Of a stretch of 64,000 bases of DNA, positions 57,128 to 64,000 are shown piece after piece. The notes below the pieces were generated by a model. It was given only the letters and a program-made list of their open reading frames with translations, searched no databases and was not told the origin of the DNA. This DNA is from Sulfitobacter sp043557345 (GTDB lineage: Bacteria; Pseudomonadota; Alphaproteobacteria; Rhodobacterales; Rhodobacteraceae), in contig NZ_JBIFFV010000008.1 of assembly GCF_043557345.1 (NCBI RefSeq), forward strand, positions 1 through 64,000. Reading direction: 5' to 3'. Each line of letters opens with the position of its first letter. Positions within the stretch are counted from its first letter, which is position 1. The position numbers and the translations under genes are program-made.

Positions 57128-57583
57128 TCAGGCTTGGGCCAGTTCCCCGGCCACAATCTTTTCGATCTCGTCGATGGGGTGGTTGGTCAGGGTTTTGGGG
57201 ATTTCCCCTATCACCTTGCTCTGCACCTCTTTGTGGAGGTCATCGCGCAGGTCGCCCAAGACAGCCGGAGGGGCCACCAAAACGAGCCGATCAAAGCGGC
57301 CTTTGTGAGCCAGTTTGTAAAGGATGTCTGACAAGTCCTTGGCAAAACGCTCTTTTTCCAGCTCGTGCCAGTCTGTGTCGTCAAAGGCAGAGCGGTGCCC
57401 GCTTGGACCATCGCTCATCCGCCCGGGGCGGTTGGCGGCTTGCTCCCGCGCCGGTGGGTTCTCCTGCTCCTCCTTACGCACGACCTGAAGATAGGGGTCT
57501 TCGCCGTCCGTGTGATTTTGCAGGAAAAGGGCCTTTTCGCCATCCGCGATCAGCACCCATGTGTCTTGGCTGAGTTTGGTCAT
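57128..57583 (-). CDS. Host-attachment-type protein (AtsE-like)
   Basis: A 151-residue protein of the 'protein required for attachment to host cells' family. WVLIADGEKALFLQNHTDG at the N-terminus and RFDRLVLVAPPAVLGDLRDD in the C-terminal half are characteristic of this eRF1/baeRF-like fold. The name derives from Agrobacterium genetics; molecular role unknown. It follows the small hydrophilic gene with a four-base overlap. Confidence 0.87.
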   Translation of the reverse strand: MTKLSQDTWVLIADGEKALFLQNHTDGEDPYLQVVRKEEQENPPAREQAANRPGRMSDGPSGHRSAFDDTDWHELEKERFAKDLSDILYKLAHKGRFDRLVLVAPPAVLGDLRDDLHKEVQSKVIGEIPKTLTNHPIDEIEKIVAGELAQA

Positions 57584-57789
57584 GAAGGCTCTCCGTGGTT
57601 GCGTTTGTCTTCGCCGGTCACGCGGGTCACGCCATCTTCGCCCTTCTCGGCGCGGCGCATGGCGTCTTGGGTGCCGACGTCCTTTTGCAGATCACCCCCG
57701 GCGCGGCCGCCGTGATCGGGTGTGTCGGTGTCAGAGAGGAACTTTTCCGTCTCCTTCTCGCCGTCGTTAGATCGCTTCCGCTCGGCCAT
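57580..57789 (-). CDS. Small hydrophilic protein, unknown
   Basis: A 69-residue, strongly charged protein (MAERKRSNDGEKETEKFLSD, then GVTRVTGEDKRNHGEPS) with no hydrophobic core, probably disordered. AAAAAGGAGGACAAC precedes ATG, an excellent ribosome binding site, and its stop overlaps the attachment-type gene (ATGA), so translation looks real. No family recognised. Confidence 0.65.
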   Translation of the reverse strand: MAERKRSNDGEKETEKFLSDTDTPDHGGRAGGDLQKDVGTQDAMRRAEKGEDGVTRVTGEDKRNHGEPS

Positions 57790-57859
57790 GTTGTCCTCCT
57801 TTTTTGACGTGAAGTCTCAGGAGAAAAACCTTTGCGAAGGGTCTTGGGTTCCAACGAAA

Positions 57860-57884
57860 AAACCCCGCAGCAGGCTGCGGGGTT
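57860..57884 (-). terminator. Terminator downstream of sodB
   Basis: CTGCGGGGTTT and AAACCCCGCAG form an 11-base-pair stem with a three-base loop. On the minus strand it runs into TTTTTTCG, so it most likely ends sodB transcription about 150 bases after the sodB stop. Confidence 0.8.
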
Positions 57885-57913
57885 TCTGTCTTGTGCGGGC
57901 TGCCCGCACCTTC

Positions 57914-57955
57914 ACATGCGCGAGGCGACGTTGTCCCAGTTCACCCAGCCTGCGG
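57914..57955 (-). pseudogene. Duplicated 3' tail of sodB
   Basis: On the minus strand, GW-VNWDNVASRM-stop repeats the last codons of the sodB gene 120 bases upstream (NL-VNWDNVASRL-stop); at DNA level about 26 of the terminal 28 bases agree. There is no upstream SOD-coding sequence and no start, so it is a remnant, not a gene. It lies between the sodB stop and its terminator. Confidence 0.65.
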
Positions 57956-58033
57956 CGCAGCCGCGGGCGTCGGTGACTGGGAGTGCGACGAACGCTTCAA
58001 AAGCAATCCTTGCGCGAACACGTCGCCGCTTGA

Positions 58034-58633
58034 TTACAGGCGCGAGGCAACGTTGTCCCAGTTCACAAGGTTGTCGAGGAAGTTCGACAGGTAGTCGGGG
58101 CGCGCGTTGCGGAAGTCGATGTAGTAGGAGTGCTCCCACACGTCACAGCCAAGCAGCGCGGTTTGGTCAAAGCAAAGCGGGTTCACGCCGTTCTCGGTCT
58201 TGGTGACCTTCAGGCTGCCGTCCTTGTCTTTCACTAGCCACGCCCAGCCGGAACCGAACTGGCCTGCGCCTGCGGCCTTGAACTCGTCCTTGAACTTGTC
58301 GACGGAGCCAAAGCTCTCGGTGATGGCCTTTTCCAGCTCACCGGGCATCTTGTTGTCTTCGGGGCTCATCATTTCCCAGAACTGGTTGTGGTTCCACAGC
58401 TGGGAGATGTTGTTGAAGATGCCGGACTGGGCCACGGCGTTCGGGTCGTAGGTGCCCTTGATGATCTCTTCGAGGGTCTTGCCCTCCCACTCGGTGCCCT
58501 CAATCGCCTTGTTGCCGTTGGTGACATAGGCGTTGTGGTGCTTGTCGTGGTGGTATTCCAGCGTTTCCTTGGACATGCCTTTGGATGCAAGCGCGTCGTG
58601 GGCATAGGGGAGATCGGGAAGTTCAAAAGCCAT
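58034..58633 (-). CDS. sodB: Iron/manganese superoxide dismutase
   Basis: A 199-residue cytoplasmic enzyme converting superoxide to peroxide and oxygen. Metal ligands are His28 (LEYHHDKHH), His in SQLWNHNQFW, and Asp/His in CDVWEHSYY. GAGQFGSGWAWLV matches the iron-type active-site environment (Gln in AGQFGSGW), so iron is likely. Normal length. Upstream of the ATG lies AGGAGG. Confidence 0.96.
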   Translation of the reverse strand: MAFELPDLPYAHDALASKGMSKETLEYHHDKHHNAYVTNGNKAIEGTEWEGKTLEEIIKGTYDPNAVAQSGIFNNISQLWNHNQFWEMMSPEDNKMPGELEKAITESFGSVDKFKDEFKAAGAGQFGSGWAWLVKDKDGSLKVTKTENGVNPLCFDQTALLGCDVWEHSYYIDFRNARPDYLSNFLDNLVNWDNVASRL

Positions 58634-58755
58634 TTCTGGGCCTCCTCGTTTGGAAATTTCGCTGTGGCCACTTGATGGGGATCAAGCGGCAACGTCAAGG
58701 TCAACGTCTGCAAATCACATCCGTTCCGAGTGAAATAGTCAGTTTTTCTCCCGAC

Positions 58756-59334
58756 TTAGGCCGTTCGGAAATGGCCGACCGCGCTGCCGGGCTGGGCGGC
58801 TACGCAAAGTTGGTCAAACATATACTGCGCGACTGAGCGAAAGCAGATCACCTCGAAGGTGCCATCGTCACGCAGCCAGAAGGCGGCGGGCACCTGCCCC
58901 ATCCGCGTGCGGCGGAACATGCCGGGGGTGAATTGATCGGGGGCGAGGTCGACGGGGGCGAGCTTGGCTAACACCTCTCGCGCATGCGGGCCTTCGACAT
59001 GAAACGCCGCCCGCGCGCCAGAGACATCCATGGCGGTGGTATGGGTATCCTCGAAGGCCGCGTTCAGCCGCGCCAGCACCTCGGGCACCTGCGGGTGACG
59101 GCAGAAGAGCAGCAATTCGTCGGGCGACATCCAAGCCACCCCGGCTTCCCCGGCGAAGCGGCATTGCCCGCGTTCGGGGCGCTCTACCCCGGTAAGTTTC
59201 TTGGTCACCTTGCGCAGATAGGGCGCATCAAGGTCGCCGCGAATTGCAATCATGCCCGAGGGTGACACTTCGGAAATCATAGCGATACCAGCGTCATAGC
59301 GGGCGTTCTTCAATGCGCTTACGGGTTCAGACAT
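58756..59334 (-). CDS. soxG: Sarcosine oxidase gamma subunit
   Basis: A 192-residue subunit of heterotetrameric sarcosine oxidase. SPDELLLFCRHPQVPEVLAR and DVSGARAAFHVEGPHAREVL are the SoxG blocks, with DDGTFEVICFRSVAQYMFDQ at the C-terminus. ATG 59334 overlaps the soxA stop by eight bases. Last gene of the operon. Confidence 0.93.
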   Translation of the reverse strand: MSEPVSALKNARYDAGIAMISEVSPSGMIAIRGDLDAPYLRKVTKKLTGVERPERGQCRFAGEAGVAWMSPDELLLFCRHPQVPEVLARLNAAFEDTHTTAMDVSGARAAFHVEGPHAREVLAKLAPVDLAPDQFTPGMFRRTRMGQVPAAFWLRDDGTFEVICFRSVAQYMFDQLCVAAQPGSAVGHFRTA

Positions 59335-62300
59335 TCTGTTTCTCCCCCTTGGGATCATAAAACACCGGATCGACGATCCGCGCCTCATAGGTCTTGCCAT
59401 CGGTGCCGGGAAAGGTCAGCACCTCGCCCATCCGGTCCGGTCCGTGCAGCACCAGCCCCATGGCGATGCCCCGGTCCAGCGTCGGCGAGTGATAGGAGGA
59501 GGTCACCCGCCCCTGCACTACCTTCTGGCCGTTCTCATTCTCCCCTTCGCCAAGCGCATAGGCCCCATCCGGCAGGGTACTGCCATCTGTCGTCTCAAGG
59601 CCCACGAGTTTCCAGCGGCTGGGATCCTGCATATGGCTACGCTGTTGCGCGCGTTTGCCGAGGTAGTCGTCCTTCTTTTTCGAGATCGCCCAGTTCAGGC
59701 CAAGGTCTTGCGGGATCACCGTACCGTCGGTCTCATCCCCGATCATGATGAAGCCCTTTTCGGCGCGCAGGATGTGCAGACATTCCGTGCCATAGGGCAT
59801 CACACCCAGATCATGCCCGGCGATCAGCAGCGCGTCCCAGAAGGCCTGCCCCTGCCCGGCTTCGACCGCGATCTCATAGCTCAGCTCACCCGAGAAAGAG
59901 ATGCGGAAGACCCGGACCTTGAAGCCGCCCAATGTGCCCTCGGTCCACTCCATGAAGCCAAGCGCCTCGCGGCTGAGGTCCATCCCGCCGAGTTTCTCCA
60001 GACATTTGCGCGCATTGGGGCCGACCACGGCCACTTGCGCGTAATGTTCGGTGGCGTTGACCACATGCACTTTCCAGTCCCACCACTCGGTCTGGAGCCA
60101 TTCCTCCATATGGGCATGGATGCTGTCCGCGCCGCCGGTGGTCGTGTGGCAGAGGAAGGTCTGGTCATCCAGACGCGCCACCACACCATCGTCGATCAGG
60201 AAACCGTTTTCGTTGCACATCAGCCCATAGCGGCATTTGGCGGGTTTCAGCGTCGACATCATATTGGTGTACATCATGTCGAGGAACCGCGCCGCATCCG
60301 GGCCGCGCACGATCAGCTTGCCCAGGGTCGAGGCATCCAGCAGGCCGAGGTTCTGGCGTGTGTTCGTCACCTCGCGCATCACGGCGTCATGGGTGCTTTC
60401 GCCGTCTCGCTCATAGGCATAGGGCCGCCGCCATTGGCCGACCGGTTCCCAGATCGCGCCGTTGGCCGCGTGCCAGTCATGCAGCGGAGTGCGGCGGATC
60501 GGCTGGAAGGTATCGCCCCGCGCCGCCCCCGCAATCGCGCCCATCGAAATTGGGTGGTACGGCGGGCGGAAAGTGGTGGTGCCGACGCTGGGGATCTCCG
60601 CATCCAGCGCCCCGGCGAGCGTGGCCAGCCCGTTGATATTGCTCAGCTTCCCCTGATCCGTCGCCATGCCGAGCGTGGTATAGCGTTTGGCGTGTTCGAC
60701 AGAAACAAAGCCCTCTTGCGCCGCCAGCCGCACGTCCGAAACCTTCACGTCGTTCTGGTAGTCGAGAAACGTCTTTTCGCGCAGTTTGACGCTGGCGCCC
60801 TGCGGCATCTGCCAGACCGGCATCATCGGCGCTTCCTCGCGCCGGGCCGCCGTTGGTGCGGTCAGGTCGCGCGGCAATTTGAAGCCGAGCGATGTCGCCA
60901 CCCCATCGGCAGCAGCATGGGCGTCATGCAACACGTCGTCGAGGGCAAAGACCCCGGCCGCAGCCCCCGCGGGCGTCACGAAACCATGGCCGTCTGCCCC
61001 GGTGGGCGGGTGGTCCTGATCGGGGCGGAAACAGGCTTTCGCCCCGTCCCACGTCAGTTTGCCGCCGCAATGGGACCACAGATGCACCACGGGCGACCAT
61101 CCGCCCGACATCGCCACCGCATCGCAGTCGATCTCTTCCAAGACGGCCCCTTCGCCCGCCTGCGAACAGACGGCCACACCGGTCACCCGCTTGCCCCCCT
61201 GAACCGAGGAGACCGCATGGCCCATCACCACCCGAATGCCAAGCGCGCGGGCCAGAGCGACCAATTCACTGTCTTGCGGCAAGACGCGGGCATCCAGCAC
61301 GGCGGGCACCTCTAGCCCCGCCTGTTTCAACGCAATCGCCGTGAGATAGGCGTTGTCGTTATTTGTCACCACCACGGTACGATCGCCCGGTGAGACCCCG
61401 TAATTCGCCACATAGTCGCGCATGGCCGAGGCGAGCATCACGCCCGGCACGTCATTGCCCGCAAAGCTAAGCGGCCGCTCGATCGCGCCGGTCGCGGTGA
61501 TCACATGGGCCGCCCGCACGCGCCAAAGCCGATGGCGCGGACCTGCGCTCTCGGGGGCATGATCCCGCAGCCGTTCATAGCCCAGCACGTAGCCGTGATC
61601 GTAAACCCCTGCCCCCATGGTTCGGTCGCGCAGCTCCACATTCTCCAGCCCGCGCAGCCGGTCGAGGGTTTGCGCGATCCAGTCCGCCACCGGCGCACCG
61701 TCCACTGTGCCACCGTCAACCGGCGCCCGCCCGCCCCAATGGGCCGACTGCTCCATCACGATGACACGCACGCCGCTTCGGCCCGCAGACAAAGCGGCCT
61801 GAAGCCCCGCGACACCGCCACCAACGACCAGCACGTCGCAGAAGGCGTGGAAATGTTCATAGGTGTCGGCATCCGCTGCCTTCGGCGCTTTGCCCAGACC
61901 GGCAGAATGGCGGATGATCGGCTCATAGAGATGCTTCCACAGCGGGCGCGGGTGCATGAACATTTTGTAGTAAAAACCCGCGGGCAGAAAACGGCTGAGG
62001 TGTTTGTTGATCGCGCCCACGTCGAACTCAAGGCTCGGCCAGTGGTTCTGGCTTTCCGCCGCGAGCCCTTCGTAAAGCTCGGTCGTGGTGACGCGGGCAT
62101 TGGGCTCGAACCGCCCCTCTTGGCCGAGACCGACCAGACCGTTGGGCTCTTCCGGGCCGGAGGTCACGATGCCGCGCGGACGGTGGTATTTGAACGAACG
62201 CCCGACCAGCACCTGATCATTGGCCAACAGCGCCGAGGCCAGCGTGTCCCCCTCATAGCCGCGCATCTGCTTGCCGTTGAAGGTAAAGCTCAGCGGTTTG

Positions 62301-62344
62301 CTTTTGTTCAGCAGGCGGCCGCCTGTGGCCAGTCTTGTGCTCAT
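59327..62344 (-). CDS. soxA: Sarcosine oxidase alpha subunit
   Basis: A 1,005-residue subunit. The N-terminus has a small 2Fe-2S-like fold (KPLSFTFNGKQMRGYEGDTL), then an NAD-binding pyridine-nucleotide disulfide oxidoreductase domain with CDVLVVGGGVAGLQAALSAG (about 169-188). The C-terminal about 400 residues are GcvT-like and bind tetrahydrofolate (GVMPYGTECLHILRAEKGFI), capturing the methyl carbon as methylene-THF. The enzyme makes glycine and peroxide from sarcosine, linking to glycine betaine degradation. Normal length. Confidence 0.96.
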   Translation of the reverse strand: MSTRLATGGRLLNKSKPLSFTFNGKQMRGYEGDTLASALLANDQVLVGRSFKYHRPRGIVTSGPEEPNGLVGLGQEGRFEPNARVTTTELYEGLAAESQNHWPSLEFDVGAINKHLSRFLPAGFYYKMFMHPRPLWKHLYEPIIRHSAGLGKAPKAADADTYEHFHAFCDVLVVGGGVAGLQAALSAGRSGVRVIVMEQSAHWGGRAPVDGGTVDGAPVADWIAQTLDRLRGLENVELRDRTMGAGVYDHGYVLGYERLRDHAPESAGPRHRLWRVRAAHVITATGAIERPLSFAGNDVPGVMLASAMRDYVANYGVSPGDRTVVVTNNDNAYLTAIALKQAGLEVPAVLDARVLPQDSELVALARALGIRVVMGHAVSSVQGGKRVTGVAVCSQAGEGAVLEEIDCDAVAMSGGWSPVVHLWSHCGGKLTWDGAKACFRPDQDHPPTGADGHGFVTPAGAAAGVFALDDVLHDAHAAADGVATSLGFKLPRDLTAPTAARREEAPMMPVWQMPQGASVKLREKTFLDYQNDVKVSDVRLAAQEGFVSVEHAKRYTTLGMATDQGKLSNINGLATLAGALDAEIPSVGTTTFRPPYHPISMGAIAGAARGDTFQPIRRTPLHDWHAANGAIWEPVGQWRRPYAYERDGESTHDAVMREVTNTRQNLGLLDASTLGKLIVRGPDAARFLDMMYTNMMSTLKPAKCRYGLMCNENGFLIDDGVVARLDDQTFLCHTTTGGADSIHAHMEEWLQTEWWDWKVHVVNATEHYAQVAVVGPNARKCLEKLGGMDLSREALGFMEWTEGTLGGFKVRVFRISFSGELSYEIAVEAGQGQAFWDALLIAGHDLGVMPYGTECLHILRAEKGFIMIGDETDGTVIPQDLGLNWAISKKKDDYLGKRAQQRSHMQDPSRWKLVGLETTDGSTLPDGAYALGEGENENGQKVVQGRVTSSYHSPTLDRGIAMGLVLHGPDRMGEVLTFPGTDGKTYEARIVDPVFYDPKGEKQNV

Positions 62345-62407
62345 CGTGGAAAACCTTGGGGGCTGAGGATGGGGGTAAATGCCGGGGCGGGACGAACAGG
62401 GGCGGGG

Positions 62408-62737
62408 CTAGCTGGCGCGCTGCCACTGCCACTCGGGATGGCGTTTGCGGATCGCCTCAAGGATGTGATCCGGCGGGACGAGGGTCTGCGCGGGATAGCT
62501 GCCAAAGACTTCGAGCGTGGCGGTATCGCGGGCCATATGGAACCACTTGCCGCAGCCATAGACATGCCGCCACCGTTCAAGATGCACGCCCTTGGGGTTC
62601 TCGCGCATGAAGAGATAGCGCTCGAAATCCTCTTCGGACCCGCCGGGGCCAATGCGTTTCAAATGCGCCTCCCCGCCGCTGTGAAACTCTGTCTCTTCGG
62701 CGGTGACATGGCAGCATGGACAGGTAAGGATCAACAT
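62408..62737 (-). CDS. soxD: Sarcosine oxidase delta subunit
   Basis: A 109-residue zinc-binding subunit. CPCCHVTAEETEF (CxxC) begins it, and RDTATLEVFGSYPAQ with WRHVYGCGKWFHMARDT shows the fourth ligand region. It lies 63 bases before soxA in the conserved BDAG order. Confidence 0.95.
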   Translation of the reverse strand: MLILTCPCCHVTAEETEFHSGGEAHLKRIGPGGSEEDFERYLFMRENPKGVHLERWRHVYGCGKWFHMARDTATLEVFGSYPAQTLVPPDHILEAIRKRHPEWQWQRAS

Positions 62738-62845
62738 GGGCAGGCTCCTGCGCGGGGAGAGAACGGCAAAACGCCGCCCCGGCGCAAAAGCGCGGAGCGG
62801 CGTGGATCGTGCAAGGGCAACGCAAAGCGCGTGGCCGTGGTTAGT

Positions 62846-63124
62846 TTACTCGGTCGGGGTTGCGGCCTCGTCCACGGCATCCGCCGTGCCTTCGATGGCA
62901 TCGCCTGTGCTTTCGGCAGCGCCTTCGATGTTGACGTTGACGTCATTCGCGCCGTCGATGTCGCCGCCTGCAAAGAGGAAGTAGGCCAGCAGGGCCACGA
63001 CAACCACAACCGCGCCGACGATAAAGGCAAGGCCGCTGTTGCCGCCACGATCCGTCGTGGTCGTGGTCGTGGTGGTGTTGGTGTGATCGACGTGATCGGT
63101 GCGGTTGTGATCCGGGGTTGCCAT
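62846..63124 (-). CDS. Small Thr-run/acidic membrane protein inside the sox operon
   Basis: A 92-residue protein. A His/Asp-rich start with eight threonines in a row (TTTTTTTT, about 17-24) is followed by one membrane helix (LAFIVGAVVVVVALLAYFLF, about 32-51) and an acidic Asp/Glu/Ala/Asn tail (DVNVNIEGAAESTGDAIEG) that would be periplasmic. GGAGCTGAAC precedes ATG. It sits on the same strand between soxB and soxD, which are normally adjacent. No family recognised. Confidence 0.75.
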   Translation of the reverse strand: MATPDHNRTDHVDHTNTTTTTTTTDRGGNSGLAFIVGAVVVVVALLAYFLFAGGDIDGANDVNVNIEGAAESTGDAIEGTADAVDEAATPTE

Positions 63125-63227
63125 TGTTCAGCTCCGTTATTTCCAATGTCTGAACGGGCAACTCCGGCGCGGGTGAATTCGTTCCGCGCAATACAACGAG
63201 GCAGCGACTTGTGGCCGATCCGCAACA

Positions 63228-64000
63228 TCAATGGGCCACCCCGGCGGCTACGGATTCGTCGATGAAGCGGCCTTCGGCGAACCGCTCCAGCCCGAAGGCA
63301 TCGGTTAGCGGCGAATGTCCCTTGGCCATCAATTCGGCGAAGCCCCAGCCCGAGCCGGGGATCGCCTTGAAGCCGCCCGTGCCCCAGCCACCATTGATAA
63401 AGACCCCCTCCACCGGGGTTTTGCTGAGGATCGGAGAGCGGTCGCCGGTGACATCCACGATGCCGCCCCATTGCCGCAGCATCTTGAGCCGCGAGATCAT
63501 CGGAAAGGTTTCGACCAGCGCGCGCACCGTCTCTTCAATATGGTGAAAGCTGCCGCGTTGGGTGTAATTGTTATGCCCGTCCGTGCCCCCGCCGATGACC
63601 ATCTCGCCCTTGTCGGACTGGCTCATATAGCCGTGCACCGTATTGGCCATGACGACGACATCCATACAGGGTTTGACCGGTTCTGAGACCAGCGCCTGCA
63701 AGGCCACGCTTTCGATCGGCAGACGAAAGCCCGCCATATTCGCCAGCTGCCCCGAATGCCCCGCCACGACGATGCCCAGCTTGTCGCAGTCGATATCGCC
63801 GCGGGTGGTGCTGACGCCGGTGACCTTGCCGCCCGTCTGGCGCACGCCGGTAACCTCGCATTTCTGGATGATGTCCATGCCCATATCCGAGCAAGCCCGC
63901 GCATAGCCCCAAGCCACCGCATCGTGCCGCGCGGTGCCGCCGCGGGCTTGCCAAAGCCCCCCCAGCACCGGGTAGCGCGGCCCGTCGATGTTGATGATCG
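63228..64000 (-). CDS. soxB: Sarcosine oxidase beta subunit (5' end beyond window)
   Basis: The C-terminal about 256 residues of the FAD-containing catalytic subunit. VLGGLWQARGGTARHDAVAW, LGIVVAGHSGQLANMAGFRL and INGGWGTGGFKAIPGSGWGF (FAD C-terminal block with GWGTGGFKA) are diagnostic. First gene of the soxB-(small gene)-D-A-G operon; its start lies past the right edge. Confidence 0.95.
   Translation of the reverse strand, partial: IINIDGPRYPVLGGLWQARGGTARHDAVAWGYARACSDMGMDIIQKCEVTGVRQTGGKVTGVSTTRGDIDCDKLGIVVAGHSGQLANMAGFRLPIESVALQALVSEPVKPCMDVVVMANTVHGYMSQSDKGEMVIGGGTDGHNNYTQRGSFHHIEETVRALVETFPMISRLKMLRQWGGIVDVTGDRSPILSKTPVEGVFINGGWGTGGFKAIPGSGWGFAELMAKGHSPLTDAFGLERFAEGRFIDESVAAGVAH

Overview
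The window looks like a chromosomal segment of a marine Roseobacter-group alphaproteobacterium, probably Sulfitobacter or a close relative. The evidence is gene content and order: glnB-glnA next to an NAD(P)HX dehydratase, yfgM-like/bamB/der, yajC-secD-secF followed by ccmA-B and ccmC-D-G, a NaChBac-type sodium channel with a TLESW filter, and the soxBDAG sarcosine oxidase genes. High GC and strong Shine-Dalgarno sites fit this. The genus is inference; no 16S gene is present.

Layout. (1) 1-1640: mobile-element debris, made of the N-terminus of an IS21-type IstA running off the left edge and an IS1380-family transposase. (2) 1877-4515: a large MscS-type channel gene and the cut-off 3' end of another gene, both very GC-rich. 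(3) About 4516-13759: an AT-richer acquired island. It holds a divergent pair of small DNA-binding-type genes and a five-gene, translationally coupled minus-strand operon. In order of transcription the operon encodes a tyrosine recombinase (GmtY-like), a 1,035-1,056-residue tyrosine recombinase with a Cys4 motif (GmtZ/VPA1269-like), a small coiled-coil protein, a RecD2-type helicase and a GmtX-like protein. Next to it is an intact tRNA-Leu(UAG). Immediately beyond is a second tRNA-Leu(UAG) that is cut in the T-loop. The simplest reading is that the island inserted into the resident tRNA gene and brought a replacement. (4) 13959-64000: ordinary core chromosome.

Core region. 14-19 kb holds a Hint protein, nnrD, glnB-glnA, exoD and a lytic transglycosylase. 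19.5-26 kb is a run of small envelope/stress-type proteins (22-residue peptide, DUF883-like, holin-like, DUF3618, YihY) followed by the Ku-LigD end-joining pair. 26-36 kb holds a PLP trans-sulfuration enzyme, an alpha/beta hydrolase-OsmC fusion, purB, an LpxL-like acyltransferase, a DUF1223 protein, acnA and a channel-like protein. 36-44 kb holds wrbA and one long minus-strand array covering Sec translocase accessory subunits and cytochrome c maturation. 44-57 kb holds serS, der, bamB, a TPR protein, a Na+ channel, an ABC exporter, a LysM protein with internal repeats, a LOG-family protein and an EamA permease. 57-64 kb holds an attachment-type protein, sodB and the sarcosine oxidase operon (soxB truncated by the right edge).

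The most unusual content is the recombinase/helicase operon with its apparent tRNA replacement. Other items are a two-copy intergenic repeat with inverted arms, a duplicated sodB tail, small genes missed by length cut-offs, and an extra membrane protein inside the sox operon.
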